This document shows positions 44,381 through 53,266 of a stretch of 64,000 nucleotides of DNA, one piece after another. The notes under the pieces are model-generated. The model saw only the letters and a program-made list of their open reading frames with translations, had not been told where the DNA came from and searched no databases. Source of the DNA: Bog-473 sp963821755 (GTDB lineage: Bacteria; Actinomycetota; Acidimicrobiia; Acidimicrobiales; RAAP-2); assembly GCA_963821755.1 (NCBI GenBank), contig CAWGEX010000003.1, positions 1,178,001 to 1,242,000 on the forward strand, read 5' to 3'. Made by a program: the position numbers and the translations under genes. Position 1 is the stretch's first letter. The number at the start of each line of letters is the position of its first letter.

Positions 44381-46350
44381 TCCGGCGTCACCACCACCAG
44401 GAGATCGCCCACGTCGACCTGTTGCCCGACGGCGCACAAGACCTCACCGACCGTGCCCGCTCCCGCCGCTCGCAGGGTGTGCTCCATCTTCATGGCCTCG
44501 AGCACCACCAGGGCATCTCCCTCGACGACGGCGTCGCCCTCCGTCACCAGGACCTTGGCGATGGCGCCGGGCAGCGGGGCCCGACACTCCCCCGCCAGGC
44601 CGCTCTGATCGTCCGGATCGTCCTCACCGCGGCGGGCAAAGCTCGACTGGCCCTCGGGCCCGCTCACCTCGGCCGCGTGAGGCGACACACGCACGGCATA
44701 GCGCCGGCGTATTCCCTCCGAGGTGAGGTCCACGCGTTCGTCCGACACGGTGGCGCGGCCAATTTCCGCCCATTCACCCTGCCGCCGGAGGCTGACCGGC
44801 CCATCGAGCGACGGCGCACGGACCTCGAGGGTCCCCACCGAATCGGTGAACTCGTCGATGTGGAGCGCGGCCCCGACATTGCGCCAGCCGGCCGCCGGCA
44901 CCGGGACGAGACTCTGCGCTGCCCGGGCCCGCAGCAAGGCCAAGGCGGCCGCCGCGGCATGCCGGAACCGAGTCTCATCGCTGAGCCGGGCGACCCTGAG
45001 GTCGGGTCGAGCGTCGAGATAGTCGATTCCGATGTCGCCGTTGACGAAGGCGTCGTCGGCCAGCACGGCGGCCAACAGCGATCGATTGGTCTCCAGCCCG
45101 TCGAGCTCCAAGCTGCCGACGGCGCGGGCCAGCCGGGCCCTGGCCGACGCTCGGTCGACGGCCCAGGCCATCACCTTGGCCACTAAGGAATCGTAGGCCG
45201 GGCTGACCTTGCTGCCGGACTCGATGGCCGCGTCGACCCGGATACCGGGACCATGGGGCCACCGCACGTGGCCCGCGTCGCCCGGAGTGGGTCGATAGTC
45301 CTCGCTGGGTCGCTCGGCGCAGAGGCGTACCTCGATGGCATGGCCCGACGCCGTCACCTCCGCCTGGGAGATGGGCAGCGGACGACCGGCCGCGACCGAG
45401 AACTGCAAGCCGACGAGATCGAGACCCGTCACCAGTTCAGTGACGCCATGCTCGACCTGCAGTCGGGTATTCATCTCCAAAAAGAAGAACTCCTTGTCAT
45501 CGACCAGAAACTCCACCGTGCCGACGCCCTGATACTCGACCGCCGCCGCCGCCAACGTGGCCGCCCGCCACATGCCGGCCCGAGTGGCCGTGTCGACCAG
45601 GATCGCCGGCGCCTCCTCAATGACCTTTTGATGGCGGCGCTGCACCGAACATTCCCGGTCGTAGAGATGCAGGATGGTCCCATCCTCGTCTCCGACGACT
45701 TGCACCTCAACGTGACGAGGTGACCGGAGGTATCGCTCGAGAAAGACCTCATCGGAACCGAAGGCCGCGGCAGCCTCTCTCCGGGCCGCGGCGACTGCGT
45801 CCCGCAGGTCTCCTGGCGCCTCGACCAGACGCATGCCACGGCCACCGCCGCCGGCCGAGGCCTTGACCAGTACGGGGAAGCCAACCGAGGTGGCCCCTCT
45901 GAGGACTTCGTCGTCGGACATTCCCTGGCGGAGCACCACACTCGGGAGTACGGGAACCCCGGCCGCGGCCACCGTCTCCTTCGCCCGCGTCTTGTGGCCC
46001 ATGACCCGCATGGCAGCCGGAGTGGGACCCACCCACACGAGCCCGGCCTCGCCACAGGCGTCGGCCAGGGCCGGATTCTCCGAGAGGAAGCCGTACCCTG
46101 GATGCAACGCATCCGCCCCGGACAACTGGGCCGCCGCGATGAGAGCGTCGGTGTTGAGATAGGTCTCGGCCAGAGTGCTCCCACGCAGCGGTACCGCGGC
46201 ATCCGCCTCTCCGACGTGCGGCGAGTCGGCGTCATCGGGCGCATAGACCGCCACGGCCTCGAGGCCGGCATCGTGCGCGCCCCGGATGACCCGACGGGCG
46301 ATTTCTCCCCGGTTGGCCACCAGGACTCGCTGCAACGGAAGCCCCGCCAT
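44377..46350 (-). CDS. Acyl-CoA carboxylase biotin-containing alpha subunit
   Basis: 657 residues. Biotin carboxylase domain (~1-445): VLVANRGEIARRVIRGAHDA, ATP-grasp GGGGRGMRLVE, EVQVVGDEDG and FLEMNTRLQVEHGVTE. A short linker region follows, then the biotinyl domain with K621 in EAMKMEHT near the C-terminus. It carboxylates biotin with ATP and bicarbonate. ATG 46350 overlaps the beta-subunit stop by one base, so subunits are made in step. Substrate specificity is set by the beta subunit, of the methylcrotonyl/geranyl type. Confidence 0.9.
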   Translation of the reverse strand: MAGLPLQRVLVANRGEIARRVIRGAHDAGLEAVAVYAPDDADSPHVGEADAAVPLRGSTLAETYLNTDALIAAAQLSGADALHPGYGFLSENPALADACGEAGLVWVGPTPAAMRVMGHKTRAKETVAAAGVPVLPSVVLRQGMSDDEVLRGATSVGFPVLVKASAGGGGRGMRLVEAPGDLRDAVAAARREAAAAFGSDEVFLERYLRSPRHVEVQVVGDEDGTILHLYDRECSVQRRHQKVIEEAPAILVDTATRAGMWRAATLAAAAVEYQGVGTVEFLVDDKEFFFLEMNTRLQVEHGVTELVTGLDLVGLQFSVAAGRPLPISQAEVTASGHAIEVRLCAERPSEDYRPTPGDAGHVRWPHGPGIRVDAAIESGSKVSPAYDSLVAKVMAWAVDRASARARLARAVGSLELDGLETNRSLLAAVLADDAFVNGDIGIDYLDARPDLRVARLSDETRFRHAAAAALALLRARAAQSLVPVPAAGWRNVGAALHIDEFTDSVGTLEVRAPSLDGPVSLRRQGEWAEIGRATVSDERVDLTSEGIRRRYAVRVSPHAAEVSGPEGQSSFARRGEDDPDDQSGLAGECRAPLPGAIAKVLVTEGDAVVEGDALVVLEAMKMEHTLRAAGAGTVGEVLCAVGQQVDVGDLLVVVTPE

Positions 46351-47948
46351 CAGTGACGAACCACCCCGAACGTGGCTGTGCCCTGCACGGCGGCCGAATG
46401 CACCGCGGTCAGCGCGATGGCCAATACGGTGCGCGTCTGACGAGGGTCGATGATGCCGTCGTCCCACAGCCGTCCGGTCGCGAACCGTGCCGTCGACTCC
46501 CGTTCGATCTGCGCCTCGGTCTCAGACCGCAATTCTTCGTCCGCCTGTTCATCGAAGGGGCGTCCGGCCGATTGCGCCGCATTGCGCCGCACAATCGAGA
46601 GCACGCCGGCCAACTGCTTGGGACCCATGACGGCGATGCGGTGGTTGGGCCAGGTAAAGACGAAGCGGGGGTCGTACGCCCGACCGGCCATGGCGTAATT
46701 GCCGGCGCCATAGCTGGCGCCCACCATGAGGGTGAGGTGGGGCACCGTGGAGTTCGACACGGCGTTGATCAGCTTGGCCCCGTCCTTAATGATGCCGCCC
46801 TGCTCGTAGCGGGTACCCACCATGAACCCGGTGATGTTCTGGACGAAGAGAATCGGCGTGTCACTTCGATTGCAGAGCTGAATGAATTGGGCCCCCTTCT
46901 GGGCCTCCTCGGAGAAGAGGATCCCGTTGTTGGCCACGATGCCCAGGGGATAACCCCCGAGTGACGCCCAACCGCAGACCAACTGGGCCCCATAGGACGC
47001 CTTGAACTCCTCGAATCGCGATCCGTCCACAATGCGGGCCAAAATCTCTCGCACGTCGAACGGAACACGGACATCGACCGAAGCGATACCCAGGAGCTCT
47101 TCGGCCGGGAAGAGCGGCGGGTCGGCCGGGCCCGACGGTCCGGGACCGAGGCGGGGCCAGTGCAGGTGCGCCACAATGCCGCGCGCCAGTCGCAAGGCCT
47201 CGTCCTCGTCCCGGGCCAGGTAGTCGCACAGACCCGAGGTCCGTGCGTGCATGAGCGCACCACCAAGCTCCTCTTCGTCGGCGTCCTCGCCAATGGCCAT
47301 CTTGACCAGCGGCGGCCCGCCGAGGAAGACCCGGGCCCGCCCGTCCACCATGACCGTGTAGTCACTCATGCCCGGGAGATAGGCCCCTCCCGCCGTGGAT
47401 GATCCGAAGACCACGCAGATGGAGGGGATGCCCTTGGCCGAGAGTTGCGTCAGGCGGCGGAACTGCTCGCCGCCGGGCACGAACACGTCGGCTTGACGGG
47501 GCAGGTCCGCCCCACCGGACTCGACCAGGATCACCAGGGGAAGCCGGTTGAGCTCGGCCACGTCCATGGCCCGCAGGAGCTTCTTGATCGTGGTGGGGCT
47601 CGTCGTACCGCCCCGTACCGTGGGGTCGTTGGCGATGACCAGGCACTGGGTGTGGAAGATCTCCGCCAACGCAACTACGACGCCGCCACCGACCGAGTCT
47701 CCCGTCTCGAGTCCGGCCAGGGGGCACAGCTCCAGGACGGGGGTCCCAGGGTCGACCAGCGCTTCGAGGCGCTCGCGCACCATCATCTTGCCGCGCGCGA
47801 GGTGGCGCTCGACGTACTGCGGTCCGCCCCCGCCCAGCAGTTCCCGGTGGAGCGCCTCGACGTCTCCGACGAGGACGGTCATGGCTGCGGCGTTGTCCTG
47901 ATATTCAGCGCCGGTGACCTTCAGTCGGGAGACGAGAGGCGTGCTCAC
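46350..47948 (-). CDS. Acyl-CoA carboxylase beta subunit (methylcrotonyl/geranyl-CoA carboxylase type)
   Basis: 532 residues with two crotonase-like carboxyltransferase halves. GGGPQYVERHLARGKMMVRE starts the domain; VFGSSTAGGAYLPGMSDYTV forms the first oxyanion hole, and NITGFMVGTRYEQGGIIKDG with GASYGAGNYAMAGRAYDPRF the second. The last two are typical of MCC/GCC rather than propionyl-CoA carboxylase. It moves CO2 from biotin to the gamma carbon of a branched enoyl-CoA. GTG 47948 overlaps the hydratase stop. Confidence 0.9.
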   Translation of the reverse strand: MSTPLVSRLKVTGAEYQDNAAAMTVLVGDVEALHRELLGGGGPQYVERHLARGKMMVRERLEALVDPGTPVLELCPLAGLETGDSVGGGVVVALAEIFHTQCLVIANDPTVRGGTTSPTTIKKLLRAMDVAELNRLPLVILVESGGADLPRQADVFVPGGEQFRRLTQLSAKGIPSICVVFGSSTAGGAYLPGMSDYTVMVDGRARVFLGGPPLVKMAIGEDADEEELGGALMHARTSGLCDYLARDEDEALRLARGIVAHLHWPRLGPGPSGPADPPLFPAEELLGIASVDVRVPFDVREILARIVDGSRFEEFKASYGAQLVCGWASLGGYPLGIVANNGILFSEEAQKGAQFIQLCNRSDTPILFVQNITGFMVGTRYEQGGIIKDGAKLINAVSNSTVPHLTLMVGASYGAGNYAMAGRAYDPRFVFTWPNHRIAVMGPKQLAGVLSIVRRNAAQSAGRPFDEQADEELRSETEAQIERESTARFATGRLWDDGIIDPRQTRTVLAIALTAVHSAAVQGTATFGVVRH

Positions 47949-48709
47949 GAGGTGGACCGATCCCACGAAGGGGTGCGCTTGTTCAAAAAGGCGTCCATGC
48001 CCTCGGACGCCTCCGCACCGGCGAACAACTCGGCCGACCGTTCTTGCGCCCGCGCCACACTGTGTGACCACTCCCGCCCGGGCAGCTCGGCCAGCAGCTC
48101 CTTGGTGGCCGCCACGGCGCCCGGAGCCGACCTGAGAATGGCATCGACCGCCCGCTCTACCCAGCGGTCGAGCTCGCCTTCGCCGTCCACCACAGCACTG
48201 AGCAGTCCAGCGTGTCCCGCCGCCGTGGCGCTGAACCGCTCTCCGGTCAGGGTCATTTGAGCCAGGAATCGTGGGTCGGCCACCCGCAGTGCGGGAACCA
48301 GGATCATGGCGGGTGCCACGCCGACCCGGACCTCGCTGAAGGCAAAGGTGCTCTCCGACGAGGCGACGGCCATATCGGACACGGCGATCAAGCCGAGGCC
48401 ACCGGCCCGGGCGTGTCCGTTGACCTTGGCGATGACGGGTTGGCCGGCCGTGCGAATGGTCTCGAAGATCTCGGGGAGACGTGACGGCAGGCTCCGGTCC
48501 CGCTCGGAAAGATCGGCGCCGGAGCAGAACACGCTCCCGGTGCCCGTCAGCACCATGGCCCTGACGGTCGGGTCGGCGGCGGCGTCCCGGAGTCCCTTCG
48601 CCAACTCATCGAGCAGTTGCGCCGAGAGCGCGTTGCGGTTGGCCGGCGAGTCGAGCGTCAGAGTTCGGACGAAACCGCGGTGGGCGACGTGGACCAGCTC
48701 AGCTGTCAC
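47945..48709 (-). CDS. Enoyl-CoA hydratase/isomerase family protein
   Basis: 254 residues. Crotonase signatures: DSPANRNALSAQLLDELAK, VFCSGADLSERD and KVNGHARAGGLGLIAVSDM. In this operon it would hydrate the product of the carboxylase (a glutaconyl-CoA), as AtuE or LiuC do; inference from context. It is first in the four-gene minus-strand operon. GTG 48709 has TACACT 8 nt upstream and no ribosome site. It diverges from the acyl-CoA dehydrogenase gene. Confidence 0.85.
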   Translation of the reverse strand: MTAELVHVAHRGFVRTLTLDSPANRNALSAQLLDELAKGLRDAAADPTVRAMVLTGTGSVFCSGADLSERDRSLPSRLPEIFETIRTAGQPVIAKVNGHARAGGLGLIAVSDMAVASSESTFAFSEVRVGVAPAMILVPALRVADPRFLAQMTLTGERFSATAAGHAGLLSAVVDGEGELDRWVERAVDAILRSAPGAVAATKELLAELPGREWSHSVARAQERSAELFAGAEASEGMDAFLNKRTPSWDRSTS

Positions 48710-48717
48710 GAATGCGC

Positions 48718-48723
48718 AGTGTA
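48718..48723 (-). promoter_or_regulatory. Putative -10 box (TACACT) of the carboxylase operon
   Basis: Minus-strand TACACT 8 nt before GTG 48709. With the box at 48764 it makes a compact divergent promoter region of under 70 bp. Confidence 0.45.
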
Positions 48724-48763
48724 GGGGGCCTGCGCTGCCAAGGGAGAAGCGGTTACCCGGTGG

Positions 48764-48769
48764 TAACGT
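48764..48769 (+). promoter_or_regulatory. Putative -10 box (TAACGT) of the acyl-CoA dehydrogenase gene
   Basis: TAACGT 7 nt before GTG 48777. GGTTACC..GGTAAC lies around it as a short inverted repeat, a possible operator. Confidence 0.45.
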
Positions 48770-48776
48770 CCTGCGT

Positions 48777-49925
48777 GTGATCGAGACGGACGAACATCAG
48801 ATTTTCCGCAAGACACTGCGGGACCTGTTTGAGCGTGAGATCGAACCCCACATCGACGGGTGGGAGGCGGCACGCTCGTCCCCGCTTCACGAACTCTTCC
48901 CCAAGCTGGGCGCGGTCGGCCTGCTCGGCCTGGAGTACGACGAGGCGTACGGGGGAATGGGGGCGGATCACTCGTTCACGGTGATCGCCGGCGAGGAGAT
49001 GGGTCGGATCAACTGCGGTGGCGTCCCGATGGCCATGGCGGTCCAGATGTCCATGGCCACGCCCGCCCTCGCTCGATACGGATCACCCGAGCTCAAGGAG
49101 CGCTATCTGACGCCTTCCATCGCCGGGGACGTCGTGGCGTCCATCGCCGTCACGGAGCCCGACGCGGGCAGCGATGTGGCCGGCATTCGCACCCGTGCCG
49201 TGCGAGACGGTGACGAGTGGATCATCAACGGGTCGAAGCTCTATATCACCAACGGCACCCAGGCCGACTGGCTGTGCCTGCTGGCTCGCACCTCGGAGGA
49301 GGACGGGTATCGCGGCATGTCCCTCATCGTCGTACCGACCTCGACCGACGGCGTCGTCGTCTCCCGCAAGCTCGAGAAGTTGGGCATGTGGTCGAGCGAC
49401 ACGGCGGAACTGTCGTTCACCGACGTCCGAGTGCCGATGTCGCACACCATCGGAGAGATCGGGCGTGGCTTCCAGCAACAGATGGTGCAGTTCCAGGCCG
49501 AGCGCCTGATCACGGTCTACAAGCAGGTTGGTTCCATTGAGCAGGCCTTGCGGCGCACCAAGGAGTACCTTAGCCAGCGCCGGGCCTTCGGGAAGCCGCT
49601 CATGGCCAATCAGCACCTGCAATTCGTGCTGGCCGAATTGTCGGCCCGGCACGACATGCTCAAGCACTACTCCCGCGCCTGCGCCGATGCCGTGCGACGC
49701 GGCGAAGATGCCACGCGCTTTGCCACCATCGCCAAATTGATGGGCTCACGCCTCCAACGTGAAGTGGCCGACACCTGCCTGCAATTTCATGGAGGCATCG
49801 CCTACATGGCCGAACATTGGGCCTCGCGCTATTACCGCGACACCCGCCTCGATTCCATCGGCGCCGGAGCCGACGAAGTGATGCTGCGCATATTGGCTCG
49901 CATGGACGGGTACGCCACCGAGTAA
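48777..49925 (+). CDS. Acyl-CoA dehydrogenase, IVD/LCAD-like
   Basis: 382 residues, FAD enzyme. AVTEPDAGSDVAGIRTRAV (~124-142, FAD/substrate site) and QFHGGIAYMAEHWASRYYRD are family marks. The usual MCAD catalytic Glu (YEGT) is replaced by GAGADE at ~365, while E242 in QFQAERL lines up with the alternative base of isovaleryl- and long-chain dehydrogenases. This fits a branched substrate such as citronellyl-CoA or isovaleryl-CoA. It is read divergently from the carboxylase operon and probably shares its regulation. Confidence 0.85.
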   Translation: MIETDEHQIFRKTLRDLFEREIEPHIDGWEAARSSPLHELFPKLGAVGLLGLEYDEAYGGMGADHSFTVIAGEEMGRINCGGVPMAMAVQMSMATPALARYGSPELKERYLTPSIAGDVVASIAVTEPDAGSDVAGIRTRAVRDGDEWIINGSKLYITNGTQADWLCLLARTSEEDGYRGMSLIVVPTSTDGVVVSRKLEKLGMWSSDTAELSFTDVRVPMSHTIGEIGRGFQQQMVQFQAERLITVYKQVGSIEQALRRTKEYLSQRRAFGKPLMANQHLQFVLAELSARHDMLKHYSRACADAVRRGEDATRFATIAKLMGSRLQREVADTCLQFHGGIAYMAEHWASRYYRDTRLDSIGAGADEVMLRILARMDGYATE

Positions 49926-49947
49926 CGCATCACAGTGGTCACGCTCC

Positions 49948-50003
49948 GGGTCGAGCTCGGGTCGAGCGGTCGCGGGTCGAGCTCGGGTCGAGCTCGGGGT
50001 CGA
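49948..50003 (+). repeat. 11-bp tandem repeat (GGGTCGAGCTC)
   Basis: Units at 49948-49958, 49959-49973 (variant), 49974-49984 and 49985-49995, then a partial unit. The period is near one DNA helical turn. It lies between the dehydrogenase stop and the LLM gene promoter. Confidence 0.8.
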
Positions 50004-50017
50004 TGGAGCGGCACCGG

Positions 50018-50023
50018 TAAGGT
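50018..50023 (+). promoter_or_regulatory. Putative -10 box (TAAGGT)
   Basis: TAAGGT 8 nt before GTG 50032, directly after the 11-bp repeat array. Confidence 0.45.
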
Positions 50024-50031
50024 CTCCCGCC

Positions 50032-50991
50032 GTGGCGACCGGCGACAGCGAACCGTTTGCCGCCGGTTCAATTTCACTTCGCCTCTACCCGCACAACGAA
50101 TTGTCTGCTCCCGACGTGATCGTCGAGCTCTGCGCCCAGGCGCAGTTGGCCCTCTCGCACGGCTTCGACGGGATCATGACCAGCGAGCACCACGGTGGGT
50201 TTCCCGGCTACCTTCCGAATCCCCTGCAGATGGTGACCTTCGTCCTGGAGGAGAACGCCGGCGGTTGGGCCGCCGCCTGTCCCCTGCTGCTGCCGCTGCG
50301 GCCCACCACGCTGGTGGCCGAAGAGGTGGCGTGGCTCGCCGCTCGCCATCCGGGACGGGTGGGCGTGGGTGTTGCCGCCGGCGCACTGGCGCTCGACTTT
50401 GAGGTGATGGGAGTCCCCATCGGCTCGGCCGTCACCACGTTCAAAGCAGAGCTTCCCCGGCTGGTCGACCTGCTGCGCGGTCGCCAGCTGGGCGCACTCG
50501 GCGAGGACCCGGCACTGGGCCACTGCGCCCAGCACCCCGTGGCCGTCCTCAGCGCCGCGTCCTCGCGGGCCGCCGCCGAGAGGGCGGCGGCCTGCGGGGC
50601 GGGCATATTGATGGAGGGGATGTCGGCGGTTGATCGATTGTCCCGGATCTGCACCAGCTACGACGAAGCGGGCGGGCGGCAGTCGAAGGTGCTCATCCGA
50701 CGGGTGTGGTTGGGCGATCCCCAGCGCGAGCTGGTCGACCGACAGCGAAAGGTCTACGCCACCTATGCCGGGGGGTCGGGCGCATTCGGCGCTGATCAGA
50801 CCATCAGCGGGCATGACCCCGACCAGGTGGCGGGACGACTCCACGAGGTCCTCACCGTGACCGGCGCCGACGCCCTCAACCTGCGCGTCCACCTGCCCGG
50901 GATGGCTCCGGACGAGGTCAGGGAACAGATCCTCCGACTGGGCCACGACGTGGTTCCACGACTCAGGACGCTGCTGGGCGACGCGGCGTGA
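50032..50991 (+). CDS. LLM class flavin/F420-dependent oxidoreductase
   Basis: 319 residues. Luciferase-like TIM barrel: SISLRLYPHNELSAPDVIVE, HGFDGIMTSEHHGGFPGYLP (typical EHH/EHHG active-site block at ~44-63) and VGVGVAAGALALDFEVMGV. Whether it uses FMN or F420 cannot be told from motifs alone; F420 is likely in this organism. The 3' end overlaps the convergent SDR gene by 29 nt. Confidence 0.85.
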   Translation: MATGDSEPFAAGSISLRLYPHNELSAPDVIVELCAQAQLALSHGFDGIMTSEHHGGFPGYLPNPLQMVTFVLEENAGGWAAACPLLLPLRPTTLVAEEVAWLAARHPGRVGVGVAAGALALDFEVMGVPIGSAVTTFKAELPRLVDLLRGRQLGALGEDPALGHCAQHPVAVLSAASSRAAAERAAACGAGILMEGMSAVDRLSRICTSYDEAGGRQSKVLIRRVWLGDPQRELVDRQRKVYATYAGGSGAFGADQTISGHDPDQVAGRLHEVLTVTGADALNLRVHLPGMAPDEVREQILRLGHDVVPRLRTLLGDAA

Positions 50992-51784
50992 TGGGAGTCC
51001 ACCCGCCGCTGTTCAGGTGGTTCCCGCCGTCGACATCCAGCACGACGCCGGTGATCTGACGGGCATCGTCTGACAACAAGAACGCTGCCGCCGCGGCAAT
51101 GTCGTCGGCTTCGGTGAGCCGGCCCAGGACGGCGTGGGCACCGGCGGCACGGCCATCGTCGCCTTCCCACATGACCCGGGTCGCCGTGGTCTTGGTCAGT
51201 CCCGGGCTGACCGCATTGACGCGTACTCCCCTGGGTCCGAGATCGGCTGCCATCGTCCGAGTGAGCGTGTTCAGCGCAGCCTTCGCCGCGGCATAGGCGA
51301 TCATTCTGGCAGTCGTCTTGCGGGGTGAGCCGCTCGAGATGTTGACGATCGACCCACCGCCGTCCGCCAAGCCCCCGCGCAGGGCTGCCTGAACAAGCGC
51401 CAGGGTGGGCCATGTATTGAACGCGACGGTGTCCATCAGATCGGCCTTGTCCATCTCTTCGAAGGAACCCTGGAAGCGGGCGCCCCCGATGGTGTTCATC
51501 AGCAGGTCGATCCGGCCGAAGTGATCAACGGCGGCATCGACCAACCGGCCCGGGGTTGTTTCGCCCTCCATCGAACCCGACACCGACGCCACGGCGATTC
51601 CCTGATCGTGCAGGAACCGCTCAGTGGCTGCCAACGCGCTCTCGTCCCGGCCGTTGATGACGACCGATGCACCTTCGCGGCCGAGGCGCAGGGCGGACGA
51701 CCGGCCGATGCTCGGCTCCGCTGACGACCCGGTGACCACCGCCACCTTGCCGGCAAATCTTTTCGTCGTCGTGTCGGTCACCAT
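50963..51784 (-). CDS. Short-chain dehydrogenase/reductase
   Basis: 273 residues. Cofactor loop TGSSAEPSIGRSSALRLG (~19-36) is longer than the classic TGxxxGIG and resembles variants with a SSAEPSIG turn. NTIGGA stands where NNAGG is usual. The catalytic Ser (NISSGSPRK) and YAAAKAAL Tyr/Lys are present. The GRD after strand 2 suggests NADP(H). An AGGAGGAGG site lies before ATG 51784. With the nearby acyl-CoA genes a 3-hydroxyacyl-CoA role is possible but unproven. Confidence 0.85.
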   Translation of the reverse strand: MVTDTTTKRFAGKVAVVTGSSAEPSIGRSSALRLGREGASVVINGRDESALAATERFLHDQGIAVASVSGSMEGETTPGRLVDAAVDHFGRIDLLMNTIGGARFQGSFEEMDKADLMDTVAFNTWPTLALVQAALRGGLADGGGSIVNISSGSPRKTTARMIAYAAAKAALNTLTRTMAADLGPRGVRVNAVSPGLTKTTATRVMWEGDDGRAAGAHAVLGRLTEADDIAAAAAFLLSDDARQITGVVLDVDGGNHLNSGGWTPITPRRPAAS

Positions 51785-51902
51785 GCGCCCTCCTCCTGGG
51801 TCCAGGTCACGGTAGTGGGTCGCACCGGGGTGGAATAGAAGAGCGGCGCCGGTTGAGGCTCGATCCTTGACTGCTCCGACGGTCGGCGGTCACCCTGGAG
51901 TG

Positions 51903-52418
51903 GTGACGTCGACGCCTGAGAGTCCGCCCACCATGCACACACCGCGCCCGGACGAAGCCGCTCCGGCCGACGAGATGGCCATGGACCGGGCCTGGATCAC
52001 TCATCTCCGTGAGAGCGCCATCTACAAGCTCGAGGGTCTCAGCGACGCCCAGTTGCGTTGGAAGCCCGCACCGACGGCCAACTCGCTGGGCCAGATCGTG
52101 GTGCATCTGGGCTACTGCGAGCGATTGTGGGTGCGCGCCATCTTCGCCGGTGAAGAGATGGACATGGCGTGGCGGACCACCATGTTCACCCTGCCCGACG
52201 GGTGGTCGACCGACGATGTGGTGGCGTTCTACCGGAACGAGACGGCGGCGGCCGATACGGTGCTCGATCGGGCCGCCTCCATGGATCAAGCCTCAGCCGG
52301 CCCGATGCGCCCGACCACGCTGCGCTGGGTGCTGACGCACCTCATCGAGGAGATCGCCCGGCACGCCGGCCACATGGACATCACCCGTGAACTGCTCGAC
52401 GGGGCAACGGGCCGCTGA
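51903..52418 (+). CDS. DinB family protein (DUF664-type)
   Basis: 171 residues from GTG 51903 (start uncertain: GTG 51900 and ATG 51936 are alternatives). Four-helix bundle with the metal triad: His in QIVVHLGYCERLW (~60) and two in THLIEEIARHAGHMDITREL (~143-160). This is the DUF664 pattern. Members are thiol-dependent or metal-dependent enzymes and stress proteins; no specific substrate. It ends 9 nt from the convergent thioesterase gene. Confidence 0.8.
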   Translation: MTSTPESPPTMHTPRPDEAAPADEMAMDRAWITHLRESAIYKLEGLSDAQLRWKPAPTANSLGQIVVHLGYCERLWVRAIFAGEEMDMAWRTTMFTLPDGWSTDDVVAFYRNETAAADTVLDRAASMDQASAGPMRPTTLRWVLTHLIEEIARHAGHMDITRELLDGATGR

Positions 52419-52426
52419 CCTCCGGC

Positions 52427-53266
52427 TCAGGTGTGCCGGAACACCGCCTGCCCGCCGCCGGAGGCCACCAGACGGCGGTCACGCGTCCAGATCCGACCGG
52501 TCCACGACATGAGGCCGTCGCCCGCTACCGGCGAATGTCCGTCGAGCAGAAGCCATTCGTCGGAGGGGGCGGGGTGTTGAAACGCCGCGTAGAGGTCGAG
52601 GCTGGGCGCGATGAATGGAGGCTCGGAGTGGGCGTGTGGTCGCGAACCGGCGGGCCAGCTGACCACATCGAGCACGATGAGCGTGCGGGCAGCGTCGATC
52701 CAAGGGTCCGCAAAGTTCACCTGGGGTCGGCAGCGGATCCACGTGCGCCATTCGGGCGCGGCCGGTTCGGTGGGCGGCCACTGGTCGTAGTAGTCGATGG
52801 GACGCTGGTCGAAGTTGTTCCAGAACCTGAAGCGTTCCGCCTCGTCGGGCCACAGCTCTTCGCGCGAGGGAAGTTGGTCCGGGTCGAGCACGTCGGGCGG
52901 CCGGGCGTCGTCGTGGACGAGGCCAGCGACCTCGCCGACCGACCACACCATGGCCTCGAGGATGGGGCGGCCCTCCTGGGTCATCTCGACTCGTTGCGAG
53001 AGCACGGTTCGGCCGGAGCGAAGCGGCGTGACCGCCAGGTCGACCGGAGCGAAGTTCGCCACCGAGAGGTAATGGCAGAAGAAGCTGGCCGGTCGGACAA
53101 ACGGGCTGGCCGCGCCGGCGGCTCGGAGGGCGATGGCGGCGACATAGCCGCCTTCGGGTCCCCAGATCTCCCAGTCGTCGTGTACCAGGGCGCGGAAACG
53201 GCGCTGACCGGGGCCGTCGGCATCGCCGACCGGGGTGGCCTCGGTCTGCTGCGCCAGATCACCCAC
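52427..53266 (-). CDS. Acyl-CoA thioesterase family protein (hot-dog fold)
   Basis: 279 residues. The N-terminal half has HDDWEIWGPEGGYVAAIALR, typical of the TesB-like/4HBT_3 double hot-dog family (G-G-Y helix start), then SFFCHYLSVANFAPVDLAV. The C-terminal half (SLDLYAAFQHPAPSDEWLLL, SPVAGDGLMSWTGRIWTRDR) matches the second hot dog with its Asp. It hydrolyses acyl-CoA in the cytoplasm. Its start lies within the 3' end of the upstream GNAT gene (8-nt overlap). Confidence 0.85.
   Translation of the reverse strand: MGDLAQQTEATPVGDADGPGQRRFRALVHDDWEIWGPEGGYVAAIALRAAGAASPFVRPASFFCHYLSVANFAPVDLAVTPLRSGRTVLSQRVEMTQEGRPILEAMVWSVGEVAGLVHDDARPPDVLDPDQLPSREELWPDEAERFRFWNNFDQRPIDYYDQWPPTEPAAPEWRTWIRCRPQVNFADPWIDAARTLIVLDVVSWPAGSRPHAHSEPPFIAPSLDLYAAFQHPAPSDEWLLLDGHSPVAGDGLMSWTGRIWTRDRRLVASGGGQAVFRHT

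Noticed and set aside
49948..50003. CRISPR-like array
   Set aside because: Units are 11 bp and have no unique spacers, unlike CRISPR repeats; no cas genes are nearby. The same holds for the 12-bp array at 60274.
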